DNA from: Magnaporthiopsis rhizophila
Lineage: Eukaryota; Ascomycota; Sordariomycetes; Magnaporthales; Magnaporthaceae
Direction: 5' to 3'
NCBI GenBank assembly: GCA_003049465.1
Contig: PYSS01000077.1
Location: 124,001-188,000, forward strand
DNA: 64,000 bases
Positions within the stretch are counted from its first letter, which is position 1. The number at the start of each line of letters is the position of its first letter. The position numbers and the translations under genes are program-made. Below the pieces are notes generated by a model, which saw nothing but the letters and a program-made list of their open reading frames with translations, was not told the origin of the DNA and did not search any database. Shown piece after piece: positions 43,000-55,184 of the stretch.

Positions 43000-45900
43000 T
43001 GCCATATCTCGATGTGTCTATGGTGGCCTTATCTCAACATCTGGAACCGAAGGTCTCTCTAGCCATCTCTCCGAAGAGATTGGTGGTGGTGGGGTCGGAT
43101 GTCCCAGCTTCCGCAAGACACGTCCCTCTCGGCGGCATCCGGGTCCTGTGCTAGTATCTGGCGACAACTAGGGATCCATCCTCGTCTGCACTTGCCTGTT
43201 TCTTGGAGAGTCAAGTAACTCGATCGTGTTGTTCGGATGAGGGAGTAGGGTGGATGCCCGTGCACTCATCCTGAATTCCACATCTCATGACCCGCGATAA
43301 GGAGGGGGTGTGGGATCAATATCACGGAACGTGCAGGTCTTTGCGCAGAAGATATTGGGTAGCAAAAGCATGCCACATTCCTTGTTCGAGGCATATCGCC
43401 GGCGCACGACGGTGGCTCTGTGGGGTGTGTTGGGTGCACCTGATGGCGATATCGTTCCCGTTTTGGTGCTGTGCGCGCAGGGCGTGTATAATGTTGCAGT
43501 TGACGGCCTCGAAGAATGGAAGTGAGGGGGGTGGATGGTGGTAACGGACGCCGGCTGGTATCCATACGGTCCTTTTGTGCGCAGGGCCATGCCGGGATTC
43601 GTCGGTACCTACGCGGGCCTTTGGGATAGGGCGCGGGGATGGGAAGAAAAGATAGCACACCATCTGCCAGGCAACACTGAGGCGGGCAGCGGGGGAAAAA
43701 CCGCCGGTTTCCATCACTCGGCAGACGATGTTTCTTGAATCCGGGCGGTGTAGCTCCCTCGGCGGCTGTAGGTTTCCCGGACGGGAGCGGCTGCTAGCAC
43801 CATGACATGCTCTGATCTAGGCTCGCGGGAGACGGCTAAGAATCGGGGTTCTGCTTATACGCTGAGTATCAGCCCTGGATGAACCTAGACGAGGATAAGC
43901 TACTGGCGTCCGTGCCGTGATGCCATCGGACAGGTTCTAGAAAGGGATATCTGGCTCGGGATGACATTGGACCGACTCAGGGTCGGCCCGTTTGCAAGCA
44001 GGGAAAGCATGGAAAGCCGGGAAAGGTAGAGTGGGGGATAAATGCACTAGCTGGCACGGGCGCCGGTGGTGGTCAGGCGTGGGACCAGCCAGCTTTGCGC
44101 GGACTCAACCGCAACAGCGCCGATGGCGCCTCGTTACATCCATCGATTGCTGGAATGCTCATCTCAGAGGCCGCTGCTCCGCGAGACGTATTCTTTTCTT
44201 TATCGAGGTCCCGTGGGGCCCCATGGGTCTGCTAGTCGCATCCTTGTAGTGAGCGTGCCAGGATGGAGACCTTGGTAATGACAAGGGGCCGCGGAAGCTG
44301 GACTGACGTCCGCCCATGGCTAATTACCGACCTCGATTGGCTGAACTGAGGGTACACCGAGCTGTGGTCAAGTTTGTGGTTACCTCTGTACTTTCTTTCT
44401 CTTACCCCGTATGTACTCCTCTTTTATTCTCGCGTGCGACTTCTCGCGTGTGAGTAATAATCGTATTCCTGCAGTCTGGCTGGCTTGGCACCGTGGCTGA
44501 TGATAGGGCACTGGCGTATAAATTGGCGCACAGGTAGTGCGGTGTAAGACTACGAAGCCTCTTCTTCATTTTGACCGACAACCCATCCCATAATATCAGG
44601 AAGCTCCTGCGATCCAGTGCTGTGTCGTCGATATTCAGGGGCGTTGCGACGCTGAGCCGCCTGGAGAACGCGCAGAGAGGAAGTCTAGACGGTAAGACGG
44701 GATGAGCCGTACCCACTCGAATCTGCCAATCAACACGCAGTGGTTTTCTCCATTCGGCAAGCTGGGGAGTCGCTACAAAGGGGCGCAGACCACCCATCCA
44801 TGCATCGTAGCGAGTCGGGATCGGGGTCCTAAATGTAACCTCGCGCGGCTGCGGTTGTCGTTCTCGCTTCCTAGAAACAAAGCTCTGTCGGGAGTCGTTG
44901 CCAAGAAAACGATGCTAGATCTTGGGCCTTCAGCCCATTTTTCCATTTTTTTCCTGCCCATGGGTTAAGGGTGTAGCTCTGGAAATAGCACTGCCAGGGC
45001 CGAGCCTGGACGTCTGAGCCATACCCGCGTTTGCGAAGCTCAGGCGTGTGGTATCTCGGCGACCTCGTCGACCCCAGTTTGCCAAGCCCAATGGCGGCTT
45101 TTCCACGTTCTCCATGCACTAGCGAAAACGCCCTGTCGCTGGACGAGCGACTATGCCCACTCCCCCTTTGGGTGCGGCTTCGCCCAGCGCGTCGTCTAGA
45201 GTTGCCATTTTTTCCATTCGGGCGAGTCGCGATCGACAAGGGCCGATGGAAATCATTGGAGACGGTGTGGGGTGTGGGAAGGGACAATATTGCTTGCTTC
45301 CTCCATCTTTGGCGGTTCCTGTTGCGGAGTTATCTGAATAGAGATGCGGGAATCGTCATGGGTGGGATAGACGGTATGGAGCGCTTGATCGGCGATCAGC
45401 AGCGGGAGCTAGCATCGAGGGGTAGATCGAAGCTTCGTTGGACTGCGATGACCAAGACAGCTCAGGACAGAGTAGGAGGCCATGGTCAAAGAGCCCGGTT
45501 CTCTCGCGGATGGCACCCCGCTGCCGAGCGGGAGACATGCGTTGGCAGAACGACGCAGGCGCCTTCAAAGACACAACCAGCCAAGCCTCAAGTCGCCGTT
45601 CTCTTCCTGTGCTCGGCCCCCGTCTCATTCCACCGTCCTTCTGTGTGATGGACATGGATGGGGAACGACGCAAGAACTTTCCTGTCATCTCCCGTTCTTC
45701 GCTGTCCACTGAGGGCGCAGAAAAGAGTCAGGGTCTCGAGGAACGGTGTGGAGCCTTCGATGAGAGCCTTGCAATGGAATTGAGCTAAGAGATACTTGGC
45801 GGTTGGGGTGGAAAGTCGAACCGATTGATCCTGGATTTTTGACAGCTTCGGTACCCAGCTTTTGGAGGATAATGCCGAGCCTCGAGTGGGCCGGCAGGAA

Positions 45901-47454
45901 AACTTAACTTTTGCGGTTTTTTTTAAGCATGCCTTGGCTCTAGTCGGGACCCATCCTAGAAGCCACCATCGTGGAGGCTACAGGAGGTTACTGCAATCAA
46001 CCTCCCGCATGAAAGAATGGACGGATGGGTGTGAAGGAAAGGAGTGGGGGAGACAAAAGTACGCCGTGGAGGAAATTCGAAAGGGTTGAAGATGTAGGGC
46101 GAAAGGGAAGGAGAAGGAAAAGCTGGATGTGGGGCGAGGATTTGATCGGCAGCGGCAGCCTGCGCTCCTTCCTCCAGATCTTTTGTGCCTCTGCGCCCTC
46201 CAAACCCCCGCACAGGGCATCTACGGTTTGACAATATTGGTAAAGCTGAAGATTGCAGACACGGGCTGCAGGGTGGTTGTCCACCGGCACCTGCCTTAGG
46301 TTCGACACAGGCTCATACCTATTATTCAGCTGCGCGTAATCTGGATCATGTCAATCATGTCCTTTTTCCACCACCCACACCACGCGGGACGAGAGACTCC
46401 CGAGCGGCCATGCAGTCAAAATGGCACCCTGCGGTGGCAGCGGGAAGATTCTGAGAATGCCCACCCTTGCCTCTGTCTCCCACACGCCCCTAAGACACCC
46501 CTGGCAACCTGACGGTGGCAGTGCTGGCAATATTGACTGACCGTCCGAACCCCACAGGGCGTGTGAGTGTGCTCGGAGTCGTGGGGGTCGGCTACCAGCC
46601 ACGCATCCCACCCGTGCACAAACCTGAGGAGGAGGAAGAAGGTGTTCTGCACGCCGAGAGACACGCAAACAAGTTATGGGAACGAATCCATCTCGCTCTT
46701 CGCGTCCAGAATGCAACACAGGGCAGCAGGGCATGATTAGCCACCGCTTGCCTCCTGCCCATGTCCACTCAACATTGGTATATCGCTTCGGGTCTTGGCA
46801 CTGGCTGTTGTTCCTCTCTCCTGCCCTCACCGCCGCGAGCCTGAAGAACAAGAAGAAGGCTTGATTCCAGTGGCGCCAAGCCGGAAAGCAATATATCGAC
46901 CGCCGCAAGACACACTTCGATATTCTGCACCACGACACGACGCGGACCTGTTGCCCGAACAAGGCAGGCGGCCTCTCCATCCATGCCCGCCGACATCAAG
47001 TATGGTCATACGCCTGCTCCGGTCGCGGAGACGCCTCGCCTGGAGTTGAACGACGACGTCTCGCCCTTGCTCCATCCACCAACTTGCTGCTGACGTTGCT
47101 TCCAGTGGGACGAATCTATCTTTCCCCCCGCTCAGCAATCTTCTCGAGATGCGTCCAAGAGGAAAGAACTGGCGAGGCACTCAAGGTAAGGGAGATACCG
47201 GCCTGAAAATTACGGGCTTCTACAGACCATGGCATACTGAGAGAGCGGCCATGATCCTCCGAACCCGGGATAAAAGATCAGAAGATGCTCTCTCCTGAGT
47301 CTCTCCATCTTCTTGTCCTCATCCCACCGACCTGCAATTCTCAGCGAGCAGTGGTGTCCCAGACCCGACCGATCTGTCCATTCTTCTCCGTTGAACCCCG
47401 ACACCCTTTATGCCACATCTCCACACGGCTTCACTGGCTTGAGGAGACGCCAAC
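43000..47454. other. 4.45-kb gene-free stretch
   Basis: No frame in this stretch looks like a protein. The longest (205 residues at 45031-45648 and 209 at 46351-46980, opposite strands) are Arg/Ser/Pro/Trp-rich, overlap other frames and show no domain or splice pattern. The composition is close to that of coding regions, so this is not a RIP block. Upstream regions of the multicopper oxidase (left) and of the secreted protein at 47455 (right, with GATAAAAG at 47269) account for part of it. An unrecognised non-coding RNA or an intron-rich small gene could be present. Confidence 0.45.
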
Positions 47455-48961
47455 ATGGCGTTACCAACTTTGAGAAACCTCTTTGTGTTCCTGCTCGCCG
47501 TAGCCCTCGCGGGAGTCGCTGCCCAGGATGCCCCTCTGTTTGTCCAGGGCGGTCTTGAGGATGTCACTGTCTCCAGTGATGCGTACAACGCTGGTGGCAC
47601 CGTATCCGTTGGCGGCTTCACCATGCAGGTTCCTAAGAACGTCCTCGTACAGTTCCCTGCTGCCTGGGTTCCTTTCAAGGACCTCGCCGCCAAGAAGGCT
47701 GAGTTCAACGGATACGAGACTCTGGTAGGCAATTCCACGCTTGCGTCCTCGCTGAACCCTCTCGCCTCGCTCTAACACGTCGCCCTCCTAGGTCATTGGC
47801 AACTACGTCAACAGCGTTCCCCGCGTCGCACAGATTATCATCTATGAGTTTTTCGAAGGCCTCGCAAGCGGATTCATCGAGAGCGTCGACTTCGCTGACG
47901 CCTCCATGAAGATCGTCAACGGCCCTAAAATCCGCATCTCGGATCCCAACGCCGTCTTCTCCAAGGGCTACGCCGGTGCCCCTGAGTTCACTGCCGACGA
48001 CCAGAGCCCCAGTATCACCTCCTTCTCGGGCTTCCCCATGTGCATTCCTCGCAACACGACGGACCCTCTTTGCCCGCTGAGCAACCGCCCCTTTGCTGGC
48101 CCCGGCATATTCGTCGCCCCTGACCCGCTCGTCATGGCTCCCCTCCAGGCTGGTGATTTCATCACCTGGCAGGGCATTAGGAAGGGCGACGAGGTCATCG
48201 TCTTCAGCATCGTTGCACAGAACACGCAGATCCAGACCCTCGGCGACATTGTCTACGTCCGCATGGAGCTCGCCCGCCTAGGCATTGACAATCCCAACCC
48301 CAACGCCGAGATCGCCGAGACTCGCTTCGTCGGCTTCCTCTCCAACAACCAGGCCACCGTCTCACTCTACGCCATGGATGTCGACCCCTGCACCGGCGCG
48401 ACCACCGACCGCATCATCGCCAGTATGGGTCTTCGCGGCGGCCGAAACGCCCAGAACAAGTTCGAGTACCGCAACGACGTGCTCCGGCGCTACACGCGCG
48501 AGTACCGCGTCACGGCCGAGATTGGCGGCATCCGAAAGACCCGCACCACCAAGAACGGTCTGACTGCTGGCACCTACGTCCAGCCTGTCAACGTCTGGAT
48601 CCCCGGCGAGCAGGACGTGCCTGGCGTCCCTCCCGTCGCCCACGACTTCTCCCAGATGGCCTTCCTGACCCAGGGCGTCGGAGCCGACGCCGATGGCAAC
48701 ATCTGGGGCCCTCTGGACCCCTTCCCGCAGACGGGACTCTTCATCGAGGACCAGAACTGCAACACCTCCGCCGCTTCCGCTGCTGGCCCTATCTCGGTGC
48801 GCCGTCGTGGCATCGAGGGCTACTATAGTCGCGAGCGCGCCGAAGCCGTCGCCGACGCCGAGAACAAAGAGACCAGCGACGGCTTCGTCCGCGTCTCGGC
48901 CGTCGAGAAGGCCCTGCTCGCCGAAGCTCGCGCCGAGAAGGCCGCCGGGATTGCTGCATGA
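47455..48961 (+). CDS. Conserved-looking secreted protein of unknown function
   Basis: Two exons, 47455-47724 and 47792-48961, are joined by a 67-nt intron (donor GTAGGC, branch TCTAAC, acceptor CTAG). The product has 479 residues. A signal peptide covers 1 to about 23 (LAVALAGVAAQ). The mature part is beta-rich in character with many short hydrophobic strands. It includes WQGIRKGDEVIVFSIVAQN, a few cysteines (CIPRN, DPLCPLS, DPCTG, DQNCN) and N-linked sequons. The C-terminal 60 residues are charged and probably helical. I do not recognise a domain. The clean intron, the signal peptide and steady codon use support a real gene. It may be a cell-wall or extracellular protein. Confidence 0.85.
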
Positions 48962-50595
48962 ACCTTCCTCTTTGGGAAATATCGTTGGCCATGTAATGCA
49001 ACAACGCCAGGAAGAGTAAATTTTCCAACACCGTATTTAATTCTGCAGTTAGTTACATATATACGGCCAATGGATGATGCACAGCCAATGTTACCTAGCA
49101 AAAATGTGACGCGCGCGAACGGCGTTGATGCGGAAGGCTCCTGAACGAGACAGGGACGATATTGTGATGAAACCGTCAGGGACCTCGTCGACGACATAGC
49201 TCGCGGCTCTGGAACGTATCCGGTCGACCGACGACTGAAACAACTATCTAACAACGGCGGTGACGGCAAGTTGGCGAATAAGATAGCGGATGTCACAATC
49301 ACAACCCACAACTGCCACCTGCTTCCCACCTGGAGGTGCCCAGTCCCAGTAGCTTGGTCACTTCCTTGGCAGCTTTGGGCCATCTTGGTGACGTATCTAG
49401 GTGCGGATAGGCGACTCGCGCCGGCATCATTACGCGCCGTTGTTCCGGCGGCAGCTCCTTCAGCGTGCCGGGACACCTGGCCGCCCCGCAAGGTCCGTGT
49501 CTGGCGTGAACGAGGACGGTGGATTTGCGGCACCTGCGCTGGCGGCCGGTCGACACGGAGTAAGTACTTTTTTCGTCCTAAACGGCTATGGCGGTGGCAC
49601 GGTATTTACAAGTCGAGCTCGAATGGCGCCCGCCGTCCACACCAAGCCACGAGACGACCCCATTGATAGACCGGACTGTCACGGCTAGACGAGCTAGAGG
49701 CCAAGAATGGCACGTCGCCGTGGAGGAGCCGCCTTGTCCGCGCTGAATAGGTAACGGCTGTCGTCGATGTTGGAGGCAACGTCAAAAAGAACCGACGGAT
49801 TTTTTTTTTTTTCCCCATATCGTAAAAGCCGGTGCGGGGAACCTTGCAGACAAAATTGGTTCGTAGGAAAGCCAGACTGGTTTTGCCTGCCTAAAGAGCT
49901 GCTGTGTCGCCACGGCGAGATGTCGCTGAGCCTCGGCTCCATGCTACCTCGTGGTTCCCCGTTGGGGCTTCAAGAAACCTGACTGGTGCGCCTGGATGAG
50001 GAGACGATGCCGTTTTCTCCCCACTTCCCCGCGCCGCGACCCCGACGTTACAACCTGATGGGGCGCTTGGTCCGAGCCGAGTAGACAGCTCCCGGGGTTC
50101 GTTTTTGTAGATGCGAGCTTTCTACAACAAACCCGATGACCTTTCCCACTGCCTAGGCGGCATTTGGCATCGGCGCAATTTTCTCAATAACATTTAAATA
50201 TCGTTTTCTATTAAAGAGTACAAGTTTTACTTTCATATATACAGTTTGCTGATCTATTATTTTGACGCCGATTATAGGTACCCGACGAATAAGCCATGTA
50301 TATAAAGCCAAGAATATGCAATTCACCTAGAAACCCCTGGAAGCTTGGTGGGCCCGTCGCCCCATTAAGAAGCCTCCTTGGCCCTGCACCTGTCGGTCGG
50401 CCTGGCAAGCTCGTCGATGCTACATGGACGAACGTTGCCCGAGGTGCCAATCCCCACGACTGGTCCCCGCCCTCGTCGATATGCGTTGTATAAAAGGAAG
50501 ACATCTTGGCGTCTGCCACACTACGGGACGGTGACCGTCTCGCCAACGCCTCAAGGTCAAACGAACTTTCCTGACGAGCATCTGCCGTCTTCACC
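48962..50595. other. Intergenic stretch before GH29 gene
   Basis: No supported gene is found in 1.6 kb. A frame of 236 residues on the minus strand (48823-49533) starts in noncoding sequence and overlaps the 3' end of the preceding gene, and it has no domain. An AT-rich portion near 50180-50300 and a T tract at 49799-49812 are the only notable composition shifts. Confidence 0.45.
50489..50496 (+). promoter_or_regulatory. Likely TATA box of the alpha-L-fucosidase gene
   Basis: TATAAAAG stands 107 bases upstream of the ATG at 50596, in CGTTGTATAAAAGGAAG. Sequence and distance fit a fungal core promoter. Confidence 0.6.
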
Positions 50596-52422
50596 ATGAT
50601 CTTCCCAGGCACAGCAGCCATGGCCCTTGCTGCCCTGCTCCCCCGAGCGGCGGGGCAGGCCACAAAGTACGAGCCGACGTGGGAGTCGACGGACAAGCAC
50701 CTCGCCGCGCCCGAGTGGTTCCGCGACGCAAAGTTCGGCGTCTACTGGCACTGGGGCGCCTTCACCACGCCAGAGTACTCGAGCGAGTGGTACCCCCGCG
50801 ACATGTACCTCCGCGGCAACGGCGTCAGGGCCGAGCACACGCGCCGCTATGGCGAGCCCGAGCAGTGGGGATACCACAACTTCATCCTGGGTGCCAAGGA
50901 CCGGGCGGGGAACAACGTCGAGTTCAAGCCCGTGCTGACCTCGGCGGGCGGCCCCTTCGACCCGGCGGCGTGGATGAAGGTTGTCAAGGCCTCGGGCGCG
51001 CGTTTCGCCGGCCCCGTGGCCGAGCACCACGACGGCTTCTCCATGTGGAACAGCTCCGTCAACGAGTGGAACTCGGTCGGCCACGGGCCCAAGCTCGACC
51101 TGCTCCAGCTGTTCGCGGGGCTGGTGCGCGACAACGGCATGAAGCTGCTCGTGGCCATGCACCACGCCTTCAACACCAACGGCTTCTACAGCGGCGTGCC
51201 CGCGCAGACCAGCCAGACGATGAAGAAGCTGTACGGCCAGCTGCCCAGGAACGAGTCGGACAGGCTGTGGTTCGACAAGCACCGCGAGATGCTCGACCAC
51301 GTGCGGCCCGACATCATCTACAACGACTTCTCGCTCGACAGCCCCGGCGCGTGCCAGCAGGCCGGCCTCCCCTGCAAGATCGCCGAGAATGAGCGCCTCA
51401 ACTTTTTGTCCTACTACTTCAACCGCGCCGAGGAGTGGGGGAAGGAGGTGCTCACGACGTACAAGCACGACGACCGCGGCTTCCGCGACACCTCGGCCGT
51501 GTCCGACTGGGAGCGCGGCGGGCCCGCCGACATCAGGCGCCCCTACTGGCTGACGGACGAGGCCATCTCGGCGTCGAGCTGGTGCTACACGGTCGGCATC
51601 CGCTACTACTCGTCCAAGGCCATGATCCACTCGCTCCTCGACCGCGTCAGCAAGAACGGCAACATGCTCCTCAACGTCTCGCCTACAGCCGCAGGCGTGC
51701 TGCCGGACGAGCAGCAGGCCGTGCTGCGCGACATCGGCGACTACCTGGGCCGGTACGGCGAGTCCGTCTACGGCACGCGCGCCTGGGACATCTACGGCGA
51801 GGGGCCCAACGTGGCCGGCGGCGGCTCGTTCACGGCGCCGCTGCAGGGCAACAGCAGCGACGTGCGCTTCACGCGCAGTAAGGCTGGCGACGTGCTCTAC
51901 GCTTCGGTCCTGGGCTGGCCCGCCTCCGGCCAGGTGTCGATCCAAAGCCTCGGCTCCGACGCGCTCGTCAGCCTGTCGGGCCTCAGGTCGGTCGAGCTGC
52001 TGCTCGGCGGCGAGGGCAAGTACGCCGCCGCGTCCGGGTGGAAGCAGAACCGGGACGCGCTCGCCATCTCGCTGCCGACGGCGCAGAAGCCCCGCGACTC
52101 ATTCGCGTACGTGCTCAAGCTCACGTTCGACAAGGCCGCCGGCGGCATCCCCGTGCCGCAGCCCAAACTTGGAGCCTCGGTGTTTGCGGAGCCTGCCGCG
52201 TCCGGTAAAGGAGTCTCGCTCAAAGCGGGCCAGTTCGACACCGTCTTTCTGACAGAAGCCGGGCTGAAGCCGGCTGATATCAAATTCATCCGCGTCTCAG
52301 CCGGCACCAAAGTGACCGTTTTTGCCAACGGAAGCTTGGCTGGGGCCAGCTCGGTCCTGCCGGCCGGGAGCCATGTTGTGAAGGCAGGCTCTGTGGGGTC
52401 GCTAACGGTCGCGCGTGCTTAA
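50596..52422 (+). CDS. Secreted alpha-L-fucosidase, glycoside hydrolase family 29
   Basis: A single exon of 608 residues, secreted (signal peptide 1 to about 20, ALLPRAAG). It would remove alpha-L-fucose from glycans such as plant xyloglucan, N-glycans or mucin-like substrates. The GH29 landmarks are in order: WFRDAKFGVYWHWGAFTTPE (41-60), AEHHDGFSMWNS (142-153) and HHAFNTNGFY (189-198). The nucleophile region RPDIIYNDFSLD has Asp244 in the place of the family nucleophile. The sequence SKNGNMLLNVSPTAAGVLPD, near residue 353, is the usual end of the catalytic barrel. The C-terminal 200 residues form beta-rich domains. The acid/base residue varies in this family and is not assigned. The 462-residue frame on the opposite strand is a shadow. 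Confidence 0.93.
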   Translation: MIFPGTAAMALAALLPRAAGQATKYEPTWESTDKHLAAPEWFRDAKFGVYWHWGAFTTPEYSSEWYPRDMYLRGNGVRAEHTRRYGEPEQWGYHNFILGAKDRAGNNVEFKPVLTSAGGPFDPAAWMKVVKASGARFAGPVAEHHDGFSMWNSSVNEWNSVGHGPKLDLLQLFAGLVRDNGMKLLVAMHHAFNTNGFYSGVPAQTSQTMKKLYGQLPRNESDRLWFDKHREMLDHVRPDIIYNDFSLDSPGACQQAGLPCKIAENERLNFLSYYFNRAEEWGKEVLTTYKHDDRGFRDTSAVSDWERGGPADIRRPYWLTDEAISASSWCYTVGIRYYSSKAMIHSLLDRVSKNGNMLLNVSPTAAGVLPDEQQAVLRDIGDYLGRYGESVYGTRAWDIYGEGPNVAGGGSFTAPLQGNSSDVRFTRSKAGDVLYASVLGWPASGQVSIQSLGSDALVSLSGLRSVELLLGGEGKYAAASGWKQNRDALAISLPTAQKPRDSFAYVLKLTFDKAAGGIPVPQPKLGASVFAEPAASGKGVSLKAGQFDTVFLTEAGLKPADIKFIRVSAGTKVTVFANGSLAGASSVLPAGSHVVKAGSVGSLTVARA

Positions 52423-53179
52423 AATAGGTATTCAAGCGGTTTGGTGCGCTGTCCTGACTTTACTTGGATATCAGTATACATTCGTTTGCTAGTTGAGAGT
52501 AAAATGCCCCTTTTGGCCCGAACACAAAAAGCTGAAATTTCATAGCGAACACACCCGTTTTCACATGGCCCCATCCGTGGTGGATGTCCCTCTCCATCTC
52601 TACATCATTTTTGGGTCATAAACGCCAAATTTTTCCTACACGATTTGCAGGCCTCCAAGATGGTTTTGCGGTGGTGATGGAGAATTCGCCGGGTACCTCT
52701 TCAAAACTTGGAACTACCCCTGGTTCGAACGCTCGGGGGCAGCCCAAGTCCCGGGCAACGTCCAGCCCGACCCCCTGTAATCCATTAATGGCACATGGCA
52801 TATGAGACCACTTCTCCGCCCTGTTTGCGGGGTAGAAAGTGCCGACGGATGAGACCCTAGGGAGGCACATACCCGTCTGGGCGATCTGCGTCGGGAGGAG
52901 CTGGTGCGGAGGCCACCAGGACCGCTTTCACCGACTCCGCATGTCCGTCGTGATGCTCCTCTCTGTGCCATCCGGCTATACTCAGGAACCATCGAATACC
53001 ACCTCGTCGGGGCCAACACAGGGCGTTCTCCGAATGCTGGCGAGTTCGATCTGGATCGTAATGCATTATTTATTAAGCAGTTCCCCAGCATGTTCGCCTA
53101 AATTATCCTCATTTATCGACACGAGGGTTAAACGGCAGCCTAGTTCCCCAGCCAACGGACCGTCTGCATCCTCTGCAAG
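52423..53179. other. Intergenic stretch between GH29 and GH39-like genes
   Basis: No gene is supported in 757 bp. A small GTTCGAACG sequence near 52733 resembles a tRNA T-loop, but no cloverleaf can be formed around it. Confidence 0.4.
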
Positions 53180-54791
53180 ATGCGTTCTCTCCTGCTTCTC
53201 GCCTCTTCTCTGGCCACGGCCATCGCGGGCCCTTTGGTGCCCCGTGATGCCGTGACGGCCACGGTCGACCTCTCCGTCTCGAGGGGCGCGCCGCAGCAGC
53301 TTGCTTCGGGATTCATCTACGGCATCCCGGACAGGGAGGGCCAGATCCCAGACCATTGGTATGTACGCACAGGCGCGCGCTTCCCATAAAGGCACGCGTG
53401 GCTACCACTCTACTGACACGTCTGTGGACATATGACAGGTTCAAAGACATCAACTTCCGCTGGGGCCGCACCGGCGGCGCCCAGATGGGGGCGCCCAACC
53501 GTGGCTGGACCTGGGGCACGTCCGAGTACCAGGGCCGGCTCCGGTCTACGCTTGCAGAGTACCGGACCATGAAGAAGTACGGGGCCCAGTGGATCATCTA
53601 CGTGCACGACCTCTGGGGCACCGATAACACCAATTCGTCGAGCTACTGGCCCGGTGATAACGGCAACTGGGCCCCGTGGGACAACTTCTTCAAGCGACTC
53701 AAGGACGACCTCGTGGCTAACAACGCCACTGAGGGCCTCATTTGGGATATTTGGTAAGTGTGCTGGGGTTGCGCTGCGTAACCTTCGACTCCGTGCTGAT
53801 TGTGATGACCGCCACAGGAACGAGCCCGACATCAACATCTTTTGGAGACGCAGCATGCAGCAGTGGATCGACCTGTACATCAGGTGCCACAAGGCGATCC
53901 GGTATAGTTCCTCCTTGCCTGACAAGTCTCTCAAGAGGAACGTCAAAGCTAACAGCCCATCACCAAAACAGCGCCGACGCGCGCTTCAACAACGTCCCCA
54001 TCACGGGCCCCAGCCTCGCCTGGCGTCCCATGCCCAGCAACACGTGGTGGACCTCGTGGCTCTCGGCCATCGCGGCGGCGGGCACGATCCCGGACCAGTA
54101 CTCGTACCACCTCGAGGGCGACCTGCGCGCGGCCGACAACGACCCGCAGTACACCAACCAGTCCCTGCGGGAGCTGCTGCAGCGGTACAAGCTCCCGGAG
54201 CGGCAGATCAATATCAACGAGTACGCGGCCTTTGGTGAGATGCTGCCGTCGGGCTACGCCTGGTGGATCTCGCGCCTGGAGCGGTACGACTGGATCGGCC
54301 TGCTGGGCAACTGGCAGGGCGGCACCACGCTGCACGACCTGTTCGCCAACCTGCTCACCAAGACGCGCAACCCGCGCGACTACGCCGCCACCGACTACGC
54401 CGCCGCCCCCGGACACCACGTGTACAAGTACTACGCGACCAACATGACGGGCGTGCGCGTGCAGACGACCGGGTCCACGGACAAGCTGTTCGACGTGTAC
54501 GCGACCAAGGGCCGCGATCGCGTCCGCCTGCTCGCGGGGCCCAAGATCGCGACGGGCTCGTGGAAGATCCAGGTGTCGAAGCTAAGCGCGGCCGGATACC
54601 CGGCCTCGGGCTCGGGCACCGTCGACGTCGAGGCCTGGGAGTTCCAGGGCTCCAACGCCTGGGCCGTGACGGGCCCGCCCGTCTTCAAGGGCAGGAACAC
54701 GTACACGTACTCCGGAGACACGGTCACCATCCCCGTCGCGCAGGGCAACAACTACACGGCGCGGGCGTTTGAGTTTATCGTCAAGCAGTGA
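53180..54791 (+). CDS. Secreted glycoside hydrolase, family 39-like
   Basis: Four exons: 53180-53358, 53439-53753, 53818-53901 and 53972-54791. The introns have 80, 64 and 70 nt, all GT...CAG with TACTGAC or GCTAAC branch points and all in phase 2. They give 465 residues. The signal peptide covers 1 to about 16. The TIM-barrel part has FRWGRTGGAQMGAPNRGW, IIYVHDLWGTDN and WPGDNGNW. The acid/base motif WNEPD (Glu167) is split across the second intron at the Trp codon. The nucleophile motif ININEYAAFGE has Glu276. A C-terminal beta domain follows. This is the clan GH-A layout. The family number is by similarity to fungal proteins annotated GH39. Activity (beta-xylosidase-type or other) is open. 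Confidence 0.88.
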
Positions 54792-55184
54792 CGTAGGAGG
54801 AAGTTTACCTACAGGGTGGGTTGGGTTTACCAGGGCAGGGCTGAGTGGTGAGTCAATATTCAGCCAAAGGTTAAAAGGTGGCTTCCCATGTCGTCAGATA
54901 TTTTGAATTTCTGGGTACATGAAGCTGTAGCTTTTAAGAAGCGGGCGCGCCCCTTCCGTGCCCATGCATGATCAGACCGACCCTTTGAGAAGATTCCCAC
55001 CAATCACCGTGCACGCTACAAAGGACTGGACTGGACTGGACCAGCCCGTTCGCAGGAGAGACCCTTTTTCCTGGGTTGGGTGATATACATATATACAATG
55101 ATGGACCCGACAGCACGCCCTCCGGAGGCTGCCGGTCCAATCTTGGATCAAGATGTCGTCGGCTCGCCCACCTCATGTAGCCTG
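54792..55184. other. Intergenic stretch before CE16-like gene
   Basis: These 393 bp contain a tandem CTGGACTGGACTGGACC near 55026-55042 and a TATA-like GATATACATATATACA at 55082-55097, about 90 bases upstream of the ATG at 55185. Nothing else is visible. Confidence 0.45.

Noticed and set aside
45031..45648. 205-residue frame in the gene-free stretch
   Set aside because: It has no domain, signal peptide or splice pattern, and overlaps other frames of similar quality on both strands.
46351..46980. 209-residue frame on the minus strand
   Set aside because: Its Cys/Trp/Arg-rich random composition and competing frames on both strands give no coding evidence.
48823..49533. 236-residue frame on the minus strand
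   Set aside because: It overlaps the 3' end of the secreted protein gene and has no recognisable features.
50557..51945. 462-residue frame on the minus strand
   Set aside because: It is antisense to the GH29 gene, whose catalytic motifs are clear on the plus strand.
52725..52800. Possible tRNA around GGTTCGAACG
   Set aside because: Only a T-loop-like piece is present. No acceptor, D or anticodon arms can be drawn.
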